DNA of 40,031 nucleotides from Miltoncostaea sp036826475 (GCA_036826475.1 DAISWG010000034.1:1-40031); one strand, 5' to 3'; shown: positions 7,095 to 15,302, counted from the first letter of the stretch. Notes: generated by a model not told the origin, from the letters alone. Program-made: numbers and translations.

Positions 7095-8459
7095 GTGGCG
7101 ACGATCGCGGAGTCGACGGCGACGTACGGGCTCTCGGAGGTGATCGGGGCGCTCTCGCACGCCCTCGACCTGACCGAGGGCCAGCCGGTCGGGCACTCCC
7201 AGCGCGCCTGCATGATCGGCATGCACCTGGCGGAGCGGCTCGGCCTGCCGTCGGAGCAGCGCGCCGAGATCTTCTACGCGACGCTCCTGAAGGACGCCGG
7301 CTGCTCGACGAGCGCCGCCCGCATGGCGGAGCTGTTCCGGACGCCCGACGGACCGCTGAAGCGCGAGTTCTCGAAGGTCGACTGGACGAGCACCGCGGAC
7401 TTCGTGCGGTTCGCCGCCCGCGAGGTCGCGCCCGGCGCCCCGCGGATCGTCCGCGCCTCCACGCTCCTGCGCGCACTCCGGACGCTGGCGAAGGAGGCGT
7501 CACAGCTCAACGAGGCCCGCTGCGACCGCGGGGCCCGGATCGTCGCCATGATGGGGTTCCCGCCGGCCGTGGCGGAGGCCGTCCGCGCCCTCGACGAGCA
7601 CTGGGACGGCAGCGGCCGTCCCGACGGCCTGGAGGGCGAGGCGATCCCCCTGGTCTCGCGGATCGCGTGCATCGCCCAGACCATCGACGTGTTCACCACC
7701 GCCGACGGGCCGCAGGCCGCCCTCGACGTGGTCCGCGCGCGGCGCGGCACCTGGTTCGACCCGCGGCTGGCCGACGCGTTCCTGGCCACCTCGCCCGACG
7801 ACCCGCTGTGGCTGCGCCTGGCGTCGGACAACGCGAACGAGGTGCTCCGCGAGCTGGAGCCGGAGGCGACGGTCGCGGTGGCCGACGAGGAGGGCCTCGA
7901 CCGGGTGGCGGAGGCGTTCGCCAGCGTCATCGACGCGAAGTCGCACTTCACGCACGAGCACTCCGTGGGTGTCGCCACCTACGCCGTCGGCATCGGCGAG
8001 GAGCTCGGCTTCGACCGCGTACGGCTCCGGTGGCTTCGGCGCGGCGCGCTGCTGCACGACATCGGAAAGCTCGGCGTCTCGAACACGATCCTCGACAAGA
8101 ACGGGAGGCTCACCGACGAGGAGTTCGCCGAGATCAAGCTGCACCCTCGATACACGTACGAGATCCTGAGCCGGATCTCCGCCTTCGCCGGCATCGCCGA
8201 GGACGCCGCCGCCCACCACGAGCGGCTCGATGGTCGCGGGTACCACCGCGGCGTGGGAGCCGAGCACCTGACGCTCGAGGCCCGCATCCTCGCGACGGCC
8301 GACGTCTACGAGGCGCTCACCGCCGACCGGCCCTACCGCGGGCCGATGCCGCGCGAGGCCGTCCTGGAGATCATGGAGCGCGACGCCGGGACGGCGTTCG
8401 ACCCCGTCTGCCTGGAGGCGCTCCGCGCGGCCTCCGCGCTCCTCGACTCCGCGCTGTAG
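7095..8459 (+). CDS. Tandem HD-GYP domain protein, first domain degenerate
   Basis: A 454-aa cytoplasmic protein. Residues about 14-215 form a first HD-GYP-like domain in which the HD pair is replaced (LLKDAGC) and the GYP segment reads DEHWDGSGRPDGL, so metal binding is probably lost. Residues about 265-450 form a second domain with LLHDIGKLG, a following His, and HHERLDGRGYHRGV, where GYP has become GYH but the metal ligands look intact. The family hydrolyses c-di-GMP to pGpG or GMP. The first copy may act as a sensory or dimerising partner. GTG 7095 is preceded by a GATCCT box 6 nt upstream. The 3' end overlaps the convergent ferric-reductase-like gene by 127 nt. Confidence 0.88.
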   Translation: MATIAESTATYGLSEVIGALSHALDLTEGQPVGHSQRACMIGMHLAERLGLPSEQRAEIFYATLLKDAGCSTSAARMAELFRTPDGPLKREFSKVDWTSTADFVRFAAREVAPGAPRIVRASTLLRALRTLAKEASQLNEARCDRGARIVAMMGFPPAVAEAVRALDEHWDGSGRPDGLEGEAIPLVSRIACIAQTIDVFTTADGPQAALDVVRARRGTWFDPRLADAFLATSPDDPLWLRLASDNANEVLRELEPEATVAVADEEGLDRVAEAFASVIDAKSHFTHEHSVGVATYAVGIGEELGFDRVRLRWLRRGALLHDIGKLGVSNTILDKNGRLTDEEFAEIKLHPRYTYEILSRISAFAGIAEDAAAHHERLDGRGYHRGVGAEHLTLEARILATADVYEALTADRPYRGPMPREAVLEIMERDAGTAFDPVCLEALRAASALLDSAL

Positions 8460-9067
8460 CCGCGCAGCGGGGGCAGCCCGCCAGTCGGGCGGGACGCCGG
8501 AGCGGCCGTCGGCGCGGGGGCGGCCGTGGGCGCCGGGGGCCGGCGCGACCCGGCGATCCGCGCCGCGAACAGCATCCCCACCACAAGGCCGGCGAGCACG
8601 TAGGTGAACACCGCCCAGGTGGTCCCCGTGTCCGAGCCGGCGAACACGCCGTGGAGCATCGCCAGCGCCCAGGCGACGATGGCCAGCCGGTGGAGCGCCC
8701 GCCAGCGCCGCTGGCCGAGCCGCGTCCGCAGCAGCGTGCTGATCCAGACGATGAGCACCACGTAGAGCCCGAGCACCCCCAGCGCGGTGGCGACCGGCCG
8801 GTAGCCGGACGCGAACGGGATCACCAGGTCGGCCAGGGACATCGCCGCGTCGGCGTCGAGGAGCAGCATCACCAGGTGCAGGCCGGTCATCAGGAGCGCC
8901 AGGTTGGTGAGCTGCCGGTGGCCGGCGGTGGTCAGCACGCGCGGCCAGGCGTCGGACGCCATGCGCAGCGACAGGGCCAGGCCGAGCGCCACGACCACCG
9001 TCAGGAGCACCATCGCGGCCATGCCCGAGCCCCGGGCGAGGATCCACTCGACGTCGGTGATGCTCAC
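8333..9067 (-). CDS. Ferric-reductase-like bis-heme transmembrane protein (cluster A)
   Basis: A 244-aa protein with about six TM helices, related to the YedZ/MsrQ and NOX heme core. Two helices carry paired histidines spaced H-X13-H (HRQLTNLALLMTGLH) and H-X12-H (LHRLAIVAWALAMLHG), the usual ligands for two b hemes. There is no FAD or NAD(P)H domain, so a partner must supply electrons. The last 70 residues are Pro/Ala/Ser-rich. The GTG start at 9067 overlaps the ApbE stop (GTGA), so the two proteins are co-translated. It would move electrons across the membrane between quinol or a flavoprotein and an extracytosolic flavin protein; the direction is unknown. It is paralogous to the protein at 18797-19411. 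The 3' end lies antisense to the HD-GYP gene. Confidence 0.8.
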   Translation of the reverse strand: MSITDVEWILARGSGMAAMVLLTVVVALGLALSLRMASDAWPRVLTTAGHRQLTNLALLMTGLHLVMLLLDADAAMSLADLVIPFASGYRPVATALGVLGLYVVLIVWISTLLRTRLGQRRWRALHRLAIVAWALAMLHGVFAGSDTGTTWAVFTYVLAGLVVGMLFAARIAGSRRPPAPTAAPAPTAAPASRPTGGLPPLRGYSAESRSAEAARSASRQTGSNAVPASRSMISRTASRGIGPR

Positions 9068-9975
9068 GCCGCCTCCGCCGCCGCCGGCCATCCGGCCACC
9101 GGTAGGGACGCCCCCGAGGGCGCCACCAGCAGCCCGGGCATCCCGAGGCGGGCGAGCAGGGCCGCGCCGCCCCCGGCGCCGAGCACGAACGCCGCGGTGG
9201 CCGCCACCTCGGCCCGCTCGCAGGTGCCCGCCACCGCGGTGGCCGACCAGAGGCCGGTGCCGGCGGGCGCGCCCGTCGCGGGGTCGACCAGGTGGTGGCG
9301 GCGCACACCGTCGCGCACCCAGCTCCGCCGCTCCACGCCCGATGTCGCGAGCGCGCCCCGCTCGAGCGTCACCGGCACCGTCCCATCGGGGGTGCGCACC
9401 GCGACGGTCCAGCCGGCCCGTCCCGGCGGCCGCCCGCGGACGGCCAGGTCGCCGCCGGCGCTGACGAGGACGCACCGCGCGCCGGCATCCGCCAGCCGGT
9501 CGGCCGCGGCGTCCACGGTCATGCCCTTCGCGATGCCCCCGAGGTCGAGCTCCACGCCCACCGGCACCGTCACCGCGCCCGCCGCCCGGTCGACCCGGAC
9601 GCCGCGCCATCCTCCGCCGGGGGCCGTGCGGCCGGGCCCGCCGGGCGCGCCGGCCACCTCCTCCCACGTACGGTCGTAGCCGAGGCCGCGCAGCTGGACC
9701 CCGAGCGACGGATCGAACACCCCGGCGGTCGCGCGGGCCGCCGCGAGCGCCCGCTCCACGGCGTCGAGCAGCACGGGGTCGACCGGCACGGGGCGTCCCG
9801 CCGCCGCGTTGAGCCGGCTCAGCCCGGAGTCGGCCCGGAACCGGCTGAGCAGCGCCTCGCGCTCCGCGAACAGCGCCTGGACGGACGCGGCGGCGTCCGG
9901 GCCGGCGTCCCGGTCGGTCGTCACCTCCACGCGGGTCCCCATCGCCGCGAAGGACGCCCTCCTCAGGGCGGTCAC
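9064..9975 (-). CDS. apbE: FAD:protein FMN transferase (ApbE)
   Basis: A 303-aa protein that attaches FMN to Ser/Thr of target proteins through a phosphoester bond, using FAD and Mg2+. Family marks are FAAMGTRVEV at the N-terminus, FDPSLG, ELDLGGIAKGMTVD, VSAGGDLAV, HHLVDPATG and ERAEVAATAAFVLG. There is no signal peptide or lipobox, so flavinylation would take place in the cytoplasm before or during export, as in other Gram-positive ApbE proteins. The GTG start at 9975 overlaps the stop of the upstream small membrane protein gene (GTGA), and its own stop overlaps the ferric-reductase-like start. This tight linkage makes the upstream protein, which ends DATSGAS, the prime substrate candidate. 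Confidence 0.93.
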   Translation of the reverse strand: MTALRRASFAAMGTRVEVTTDRDAGPDAAASVQALFAEREALLSRFRADSGLSRLNAAAGRPVPVDPVLLDAVERALAAARATAGVFDPSLGVQLRGLGYDRTWEEVAGAPGGPGRTAPGGGWRGVRVDRAAGAVTVPVGVELDLGGIAKGMTVDAAADRLADAGARCVLVSAGGDLAVRGRPPGRAGWTVAVRTPDGTVPVTLERGALATSGVERRSWVRDGVRRHHLVDPATGAPAGTGLWSATAVAGTCERAEVAATAAFVLGAGGGAALLARLGMPGLLVAPSGASLPVAGWPAAAEAA

Positions 9976-10280
9976 GACGCCCCGCTGGTGGCGTCGGGGG
10001 TGTCCGACGGCGCGGCGGGGCCGACGACGCCGTCGGGGAGGATCCCCGAGAGCTCCTCGGGCAGGACGTCGCGGACGACGTCGCCCAGCGACGGCGACTC
10101 GTCGTCCGACGGCGAGGAGGCCGCCGGCGGCGCGGCGTCCTCGTGGCCGGCGGCCACCCGGCCCGCCGCCAGGCCGGAGAACGCGGTCAGCATCGCCAGC
10201 GTGGCCGCGATCCCCGCGGTCCGCAGGCGCCGCGCGCGTACGGCGATGCGCGCCGCGGGGGTCGTGGGATCGTCAGGCAT
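9972..10280 (-). CDS. Small membrane protein with C-terminal flavinylation-like motif
   Basis: A 102-aa protein. Residues 1-20 are basic and cytoplasmic (RIAVRARRLR), about 21-40 form one hydrophobic helix, and the rest is an acidic Ser/Pro/Asp-rich extracytoplasmic tail. The last seven residues are DATSGAS followed by the stop. They fit the ApbE target pattern D-x-x-[ST]-G-A-[ST], with a terminal Ser as FMN acceptor instead of the usual Thr. No FMN_bind fold is present, so it would be a minimal flavin carrier. The ATG at 10280 has a TACCGT box (10288-10293) exactly 7 nt upstream, and this start removes a long unlikely N-terminus. The stop overlaps the apbE start. The membrane-tail layout is seen; the flavin role is inferred. 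Confidence 0.7.
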   Translation of the reverse strand: MPDDPTTPAARIAVRARRLRTAGIAATLAMLTAFSGLAAGRVAAGHEDAAPPAASSPSDDESPSLGDVVRDVLPEELSGILPDGVVGPAAPSDTPDATSGAS

Positions 10281-10287
10281 CCCGGGC

Positions 10288-10293
10288 ACGGTA
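10288..10293 (-). promoter_or_regulatory. -10 box (TACCGT) of the apbE operon, leaderless type
   Basis: TACCGT on the minus strand, then 7 nt, then ATG. It is the only promoter-like element found for the three overlapping genes downstream. Confidence 0.6.
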
Positions 10294-10374
10294 GGACGCC
10301 CGTGTGAAGCGACGGGGAAGGCTTCCGAAGAAACGACGAAGAGCGCGACTCCCGCATCTGTCATCGTGCCCGCC

Positions 10375-11997
10375 GTGGCGACCGTGTACGTCACCGGGCA
10401 CCGCAACCCGGACCTCGACTCCATCGCATCGGCCCTGGGCTACGCCGAGCTGCGCAACCGGCTCGACCCGGCGAACCGCTACGTCCCGGTGCGGCTGGGC
10501 GAGCTGAACGCCCAGGCCCGCTGGGCGCTGGGCCGCAGCGGCGCGGCGGAGCCCGAGCTGCTGGACCACGTGCGCCTGCGCGCCCGGGACGTGATGCGGT
10601 CCGACCACCCCGTGGCGCGCCACGGGGAATCGCTCCGCGACGTCGGCCTCGCGATGGCGAAGGGCGACGTCGACATCATCCCGATCCTCGACGACGAGGG
10701 CGCCGTCGCCGGGATCCTCACCACCCGCGACCTCGCCCGCCGCTACATCAAGGAGTCGAGCGAGCCATCGAGCTTCGCCGACCGCCCCGCGTCGGCGGAC
10801 CTGATCGTCGAGGTCCTCGGCGGCACGATGGTGGTGCCGCCCACCCGCCGCCTCAACGGCCGCCTGTGGGCGGTGACGGTCGATGTGGCCACGATGGGCA
10901 GCACCATGGGCTCCAACGACATCGTCGTGGTCGGCAACCGCGCCGACGCCCAGCGCCGGGCGGTGGAGATCGGCGTCGCGCTGGTGGTGTCCCCGTACGA
11001 CTCGCAGCCCGACGAGGAGGTGCTCGCCATGGCGCGCGCCGCCGGGACGGGCATCGTGCTGTCGCCGCTCGACTCGTACGTCACCGGCCGGCTCGTGTCG
11101 CTGTCGGTGCCGGTCCGCGAGGTGATGAGCCCCGACCCGCTCAGCGTCGAGCCCGACGACCTGGTGGCCGACGTGGCGGAACGCATGCGCGAGGTGCACT
11201 ACAGCGCGGCGGTGGTCGTCGACGACGACGGCGCCCCCGCGGGCGTCGTGACGCGCGCCGAGCTGGTGAACCCCGCCCCCCGCCAGGTGCTGCTGGTGGA
11301 CCACGCCGAGCAGGCCCAGAGCGTCCCCGGCGTGTCCGAGGCGAGCATCGTGGAGATCCTGGACCACCACCACATCGGGTCGATCGAGACCCGCTTCCCC
11401 GTGGCGGCGACCTTCGACCCGGTCGGCAGCACCGCCACCCTCGTGGTTGAGCGGTTCCGCTCCCACGGACGCGAGCCGCAGCGCCCCACCGCCACCATGC
11501 TGCTCGCGGCCATCCTCTCCGACACCGTGATCCTGAGCTCCCCGACCACCACCGAGCGCGACCGCGCGGTGGTCGCCTACCTGGAGGAGCTGCTCGCGTT
11601 CGACGCCCGGGCGTTCGGCACCGAGATGTTCGAGGCGTCATCCGCCGTGGGCGACGTGGCGGCCGAGGACATCGTGCGGCGCGACGCCAAGGAGTACGAC
11701 GTGCGCAACGGGCGCCGCCTCTGCGTCGCCCAGATCGAGACCGTCGGCAGCGGGCTGCTGTCGCGCCGGGGGGAGCTGCTGGACGCCATGGAGGAGGTCC
11801 GCTCCCGCATGGACTACGTGGTCATGGCCCTGATGGTCACCGACATCGTCGAGAAGGGCACCGAGCTGCTCGCCGCCGGCGACGTCGCCACCGTGGAGCG
11901 CGCGTTCGGGGTCGCGGCGCAGGACGGGGTGATCGACCTGCCCGGCGTGATGAGCCGCAAGAAGCAGGTCGCGCCGCGGCTGCTCTCCGCCTTCTGA
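10375..11997 (+). CDS. ppaC: Manganese-dependent family II inorganic pyrophosphatase with CBS-DRTGG insert
   Basis: A 540-aa cytoplasmic enzyme hydrolysing PPi to two Pi. The N-terminal DHH-type motif is VTGHRNPDLDS, the metal-binding EILDHHHIG lies in the middle, and the C-terminal DHHA2 domain ends with the substrate-binding SRKKQVAP. Between the two halves of the DHH domain are a CBS motif (about residues 62-125), a DRTGG-like domain (about 130-240) and a second CBS motif (about 245-305). This regulatory insert is known to bind adenine nucleotides in clostridial-type enzymes, so activity is probably tuned by AMP/ATP. The GTG start at 10375 is preceded by CATCGT 7 nt upstream. The gene is divergent from the apbE operon. 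Confidence 0.92.
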   Translation: MATVYVTGHRNPDLDSIASALGYAELRNRLDPANRYVPVRLGELNAQARWALGRSGAAEPELLDHVRLRARDVMRSDHPVARHGESLRDVGLAMAKGDVDIIPILDDEGAVAGILTTRDLARRYIKESSEPSSFADRPASADLIVEVLGGTMVVPPTRRLNGRLWAVTVDVATMGSTMGSNDIVVVGNRADAQRRAVEIGVALVVSPYDSQPDEEVLAMARAAGTGIVLSPLDSYVTGRLVSLSVPVREVMSPDPLSVEPDDLVADVAERMREVHYSAAVVVDDDGAPAGVVTRAELVNPAPRQVLLVDHAEQAQSVPGVSEASIVEILDHHHIGSIETRFPVAATFDPVGSTATLVVERFRSHGREPQRPTATMLLAAILSDTVILSSPTTTERDRAVVAYLEELLAFDARAFGTEMFEASSAVGDVAAEDIVRRDAKEYDVRNGRRLCVAQIETVGSGLLSRRGELLDAMEEVRSRMDYVVMALMVTDIVEKGTELLAAGDVATVERAFGVAAQDGVIDLPGVMSRKKQVAPRLLSAF

Positions 11998-12016
11998 ACG
12001 CCGGCCGGGGCCGCCG

Positions 12017-13096
12017 CTACTCGTAGAAGGCGAGGGTCGCCAGGACGGCGTAGAGGCCGATCAGGGCGATCCCCTCGAACTCGGTCGCCTCCCCGTCGCT
12101 GGTGACCTGCCACACGGCGATCGCCATCAGGGCGAGGGCGCCGATGTACACCGGCGAGGCGACGAACGTGAGCCGGTCGTCGAAGAACAGCGACATCAGC
12201 ACGAGCGCGGGGAACAGGAACGCCGCGATCTGCGCGACCGAGTTCTTCACGACCGAGACGGCCAGGTCCGACTTGCCCTTCGCCGCGAGCACCACCCCCA
12301 CGACGTGCTCCACCGCGTTGCCGGCGATCGCGACGATCACCAGGCCGATGAACGCCTTCGACAGCCCGAGCTCGCGGGCGGTCTGGTCGATCGAGGCGAC
12401 GAACCACTCCGACACGAGGGCGGCGCCGAGGCCGCCGAGGGCCAGCAGCACCACCGCGACGGACATCGGCATCCCGGCGCTGCGCGGCTCCTCGAGGGCC
12501 GGCTCCCCCTCGCCGTCCGAGCGCAGGTACGAGGCGAGCCAGACGCCGTAGACGAGCAGCAGCACGATCGCCCCGACCACCGAGATCGCCACCTGGTGGC
12601 GGCTCGCGCGATCGCCGATCTGGTCGGAGACCCCGAGCACCACGATGATGAACACGGCCAGCAGCAGCAGGGTCGCCGTGTCGTTCGGCAGGCGGGTGCT
12701 GAAGCGCATGCGCTTGTCGGGCGCCACGCGGGCGCCGACGAACAGGGTCGCGCCGAGCACCAGCAGCGCGTTGGCGAACAGGGACCCGAGGATCGAGGTC
12801 TGCGCCACCACGACCTCGCCGGCGGACAGGGCGAACAGCACCACGAACAGCTCGGGCAGGTTGCCGAGCGTGGACTGGAGCACCCCGGTCACCGCGGGCC
12901 CGAAGTGCTCGCCGACCTCCTCGGTGGTGAACGAGATCACCCACGCCAGGCCCCCGAGGGCGACGACGCCGAGCATGAACACCGCCAGGTCGCTCCCGCC
13001 GGCGTAGTGCAGGACGCCGGTGGCGACCGAGACCAGGACGATCGCGACCAGGATGAGCATGCGCCGGGGTCCCAGCGCGGATGAGGCCGCGTTCAC
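12017..13096 (-). CDS. Calcium/cation:proton antiporter (CaCA family, CAX/ChaA-like)
   Basis: A 359-aa protein with about ten TM helices. The two inverted alpha repeats each carry the transport signature: GNLPELFV in the first half and GNAVEHVV in the second, with the acidic residues that bind Ca2+ or Na+. An acidic loop (SDGEGEPALEEPRS) separates the halves. The family exchanges cytoplasmic Ca2+ for protons at the plasma membrane. The GTG start at 13096 is fixed by a TACGCT box at 13104-13109, exactly 7 nt upstream. The gene is divergent from the small membrane protein gene at 13164 and convergent with the pyrophosphatase gene (19-nt gap). Confidence 0.88.
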   Translation of the reverse strand: MNAASSALGPRRMLILVAIVLVSVATGVLHYAGGSDLAVFMLGVVALGGLAWVISFTTEEVGEHFGPAVTGVLQSTLGNLPELFVVLFALSAGEVVVAQTSILGSLFANALLVLGATLFVGARVAPDKRMRFSTRLPNDTATLLLLAVFIIVVLGVSDQIGDRASRHQVAISVVGAIVLLLVYGVWLASYLRSDGEGEPALEEPRSAGMPMSVAVVLLALGGLGAALVSEWFVASIDQTARELGLSKAFIGLVIVAIAGNAVEHVVGVVLAAKGKSDLAVSVVKNSVAQIAAFLFPALVLMSLFFDDRLTFVASPVYIGALALMAIAVWQVTSDGEATEFEGIALIGLYAVLATLAFYE

Positions 13097-13103
13097 GCGG
13101 GCG

Positions 13104-13109
13104 AGCGTA
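13104..13109 (-). promoter_or_regulatory. -10 box (TACGCT) of the antiporter gene, leaderless type
   Basis: TACGCT followed by 7 nt and GTG on the minus strand. It is paired with the divergent TAGGGT at 13151-13156. Confidence 0.55.
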
Positions 13110-13150
13110 CCCGGTCGGGGCCGCCGCGGATCCTCGGACGCGGCTGCCGG

Positions 13151-13156
13151 TAGGGT
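13151..13156 (+). promoter_or_regulatory. -10 box (TAGGGT) of the gene at 13164, leaderless type
   Basis: TAGGGT, 7 nt, then GTG on the plus strand. Together with 13104-13109 it defines a compact divergent promoter region with no room for 5' leaders. Confidence 0.55.
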
Positions 13157-13163
13157 CGCGGCC

Positions 13164-13640
13164 GTGGAGGACCCGCACATGCGCCGGCGGGCCGTCGCGA
13201 CGATGGTGCTGTACGTGTCGGTCGTCCTGATGGGCGCCCTCGCGACCATCCCCGCCGACGACCTGGACGACGACCCCAAGGTGGCGGCCGTCATCTGGGG
13301 CTCGGCCCTCGGGCTCGCGCTCGCGCACTGGTTCGCGTTCAACGCCTCCGCCCACCTCTTCCGCGGCGAGGGGATCACCGCCGACGAGCTGCGCGAGGGC
13401 GTGTGGGAGGCCTTCGCCGCCCTCGGCGTCGCCGTGGTGGCGACGGTCCCGCTGCTGGTGCTCGGCGACACCGCCGCCGCGGCCGTCTCGCTGATCGCCC
13501 TCGCCGCCGTCGTCACCGTCGTCGCCTACGTCGCGTCCCGCCACGGCGGCCTGAGCCGCGGGCGGGCGCTCCTGCGCGGCGGCGTCACCCTGGTCCTCGC
13601 CGTGATCGTGGCGGCCCTGAAGATCCGGCTCGGCTACTGA
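13164..13640 (+). CDS. Four-helix integral membrane protein of unknown function
   Basis: 158 aa with about four to five hydrophobic segments (residues about 10-30, 40-60, 85-105, 108-128, 135-152) and short charged loops such as PADDLDDDPK and FRGEGITADELREG. No conserved domain is recognised. GTG 13164 is chosen because TAGGGT lies exactly 7 nt upstream; the next in-frame ATG (MRRRAV) is five codons later and is the alternative. The shared divergent promoter region suggests possible co-regulation with the cation antiporter, but that is weak evidence for a common role. Confidence 0.7.
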   Translation: MEDPHMRRRAVATMVLYVSVVLMGALATIPADDLDDDPKVAAVIWGSALGLALAHWFAFNASAHLFRGEGITADELREGVWEAFAALGVAVVATVPLLVLGDTAAAAVSLIALAAVVTVVAYVASRHGGLSRGRALLRGGVTLVLAVIVAALKIRLGY

Positions 13641-13695
13641 CGGCGCCCCCGTCGGGCAGACTGCACGGGACCCGGCGGCGATCAGGGGGGATGAG

Positions 13696-14346
13696 ATGGA
13701 CGTGACGGAGGCCATCCGGAAGCGGCGCGCGGTGCGCACGTACACCGACAGACCGGTCGACGACGCGACGCTGGACGGGCTGCTGCGCCTGGCGCTGCGC
13801 GCGCCCACGGGCGGCGGCCAGCAGGCGTGGAGCCTGCTGGTGGTCCGCGATCCGGAGGTGCGGACGGCGGTCGCCGAGCTCATCATCAACGGCGGCGCGA
13901 GCTACTTCGCGCTGATGCGGCCCAAGAAGGACGCGACCGACGAGGAGCACGCGGCCTGGGCGAAGGAGTACGCCGAGGGCGTGATGGGGACGTACCGGCA
14001 CGTCCCGGCGTTCGTGGTGGGGCTCCTCGTCCCGCGCGGATATCCGGAGGGCTTCCCCGGCGGCTACGAGGATGACCTCATCTCCCTGGCCTTCGCGTTC
14101 GAGAACCTGATGCTGGCCGCCCGGGCCGAGGGGCTCGGCAGCGTGCCGGTCACGGCGTTCCAGCGCTGGGAGAAGGACCGGCTGCGGGACATCCTGGGCC
14201 TCCCACCGGAGGTCGACCCGGCCATCGTCTCGCCGATCGGCTACCCCGAGGCGTTCCCGACGGGCCTGGCGCCCGCCCTGAAGCGCAACTTCAAGGGCTG
14301 GAAGGCGCTGGTGCACGACGACCGCTGGGGCAACACCCGCGACTGA
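13696..14346 (+). CDS. Nitroreductase-family flavoprotein
   Basis: A 216-aa protein. The FMN phosphate-binding start is IRKRRAVRTYTDRPV and is followed by LALRAPTGGGQQAW, the usual nitroreductase opening. The later segment FENLMLAARAEGLGSV is the conserved helix and glycine turn of the family. Members are FMN-dependent NAD(P)H oxidoreductases acting on nitro compounds, quinones or enones as dimers; the natural substrate cannot be told. A purine-rich AGGGGGGA sits about 7 nt before the ATG, so this gene has a ribosome-binding site, unlike its leaderless neighbours. The pterin dehydratase gene follows after 15 nt, probably in the same transcript. Confidence 0.88.
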   Translation: MDVTEAIRKRRAVRTYTDRPVDDATLDGLLRLALRAPTGGGQQAWSLLVVRDPEVRTAVAELIINGGASYFALMRPKKDATDEEHAAWAKEYAEGVMGTYRHVPAFVVGLLVPRGYPEGFPGGYEDDLISLAFAFENLMLAARAEGLGSVPVTAFQRWEKDRLRDILGLPPEVDPAIVSPIGYPEAFPTGLAPALKRNFKGWKALVHDDRWGNTRD

Positions 14347-14361
14347 GCGGCCGGTTCGGCG

Positions 14362-14742
14362 ATGACCCCCGACCCGAAGCGCGTGCTGGACGCCGGCGAG
14401 GTGCGCGAGCGCCTCGCCGGCGGGCTGCCCGGATGGAGCCTCGACGACGACGGCATCCACCGGACCATCCGCACCGCCGGATGGAAGGCGAGCCTGATGG
14501 TGACCACCACCATCGGCCACCTGGCGGAGGTCGCCTGGCACCATCCCGACCTGCGGGTGTCGTGGGGCGAGGTGGAGGTCACGCTGATCAGCCACGACGT
14601 CGGCGGCGTCACGGAGCGCGACCTGGCGCTCGCGACGCGGATCGACGAGGTGGTGGGCTGGCGCCCCGGCGACGAGGACGGCCCCTTCACGGGCACGCCG
14701 GACGACCCGAGGTTCGCCTACCTGCCGCCCCCGGGGGACTGA
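14362..14742 (+). CDS. Pterin-4a-carbinolamine dehydratase (PhhB/DCoH family)
   Basis: A 126-aa enzyme with the signature AEVAWHHPDLRVSWGEVEVTL followed by SHDVGGVTERDLALA, which holds the three catalytic histidines (HH and SHD). The family dehydrates 4a-hydroxytetrahydropterin formed by aromatic amino acid hydroxylases; in organisms without a hydroxylase it may support folate or molybdopterin metabolism. The neighbouring pabB-pabA pair on the other strand points to pterin/folate chemistry. The last 20 residues (PDDPRFAYLPPPGD) extend beyond the typical end. The 3' end overlaps pabA on the opposite strand by 25 nt. Confidence 0.88.
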   Translation: MTPDPKRVLDAGEVRERLAGGLPGWSLDDDGIHRTIRTAGWKASLMVTTTIGHLAEVAWHHPDLRVSWGEVEVTLISHDVGGVTERDLALATRIDEVVGWRPGDEDGPFTGTPDDPRFAYLPPPGD

Positions 14743-15302
14743 GCGAGGAACGTCCGCAGCAGGGCCTCGCCGTGCTCGGTGAGGATCGACTCCGGGTGGA
14801 ACTGGACGCCCACGACGGGGTGCACGCGGTGACGCAGGGCCATGATCTCCCCCTCCTCGCTCCAGGCGGTGGGCACGAGGTCGTCCGGCAGCCCCTCGGG
14901 CGACACCACCAGCGAGTGGTAGCGGGTGGCGTGGAGCGGATCGGGGAGGCCGGTGAACACGCCGGTGCCGTCATGGGCGATCGGCGAGGCCTTGCCGTGC
15001 ATCGGCCGCGTCGCCCGCACCACGCGGCCGCCGTACGCCGCCCCGATGCACTGGTGCCCCAGGCACACCCCGAGCACCGGCACCCGCGCGCCGAGCGCAC
15101 GGATGAGCGGCACCGACACGCCGGCCTCGGCGGGGCCGCACGGCCCGGGCGACACGACCAGATGGGTGGGGGCGAGCGCGGCGACGTCGGCGACCGCCAC
15201 CTCGTCGCTGCGCACCACCTGCGTCGGGTGGCCCAGCACCCGGACGTAGCGCGCCAGGTTGTGCACGAACGAGTCGCGGTTGTCGATCAGGACCACCGTC
15301 AC
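14718..15302 (-). CDS. pabA: Aminodeoxychorismate/anthranilate synthase glutaminase subunit (PabA/TrpG)
   Basis: A 194-aa class I glutamine amidotransferase. It starts VTVVLIDNRDSFVHNLARY, the standard opening, with SPGPCGPAEAG, the nucleophile in LGVCLGHQCIG and the catalytic histidine in VQFHPESI. It supplies ammonia from glutamine to the chorismate-binding partner. The GTG start at 15302 overlaps the pabB stop (GTGA), so the subunits are co-translated. TrpG and PabA are nearly indistinguishable alone; the PabB signature of the partner decides the name. Some bacteria share one glutaminase between both pathways, so a role in tryptophan synthesis is also possible. Confidence 0.9.
   Translation of the reverse strand: MTVVLIDNRDSFVHNLARYVRVLGHPTQVVRSDEVAVADVAALAPTHLVVSPGPCGPAEAGVSVPLIRALGARVPVLGVCLGHQCIGAAYGGRVVRATRPMHGKASPIAHDGTGVFTGLPDPLHATRYHSLVVSPEGLPDDLVPTAWSEEGEIMALRHRVHPVVGVQFHPESILTEHGEALLRTFLAQSPGGGR

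Noticed and set aside
6620..9679. Plus-strand frame of 1019 codons across the HD-GYP, ferric-reductase-like and apbE genes
   Set aside because: No recognisable fold, extreme Arg/Pro/Gly content, and it is antisense or out of frame to genes with clear motifs.
12000..12016. Terminator between the pyrophosphatase and antiporter genes
   Set aside because: The short GC-rich gap has no clean inverted repeat; nothing supportable.
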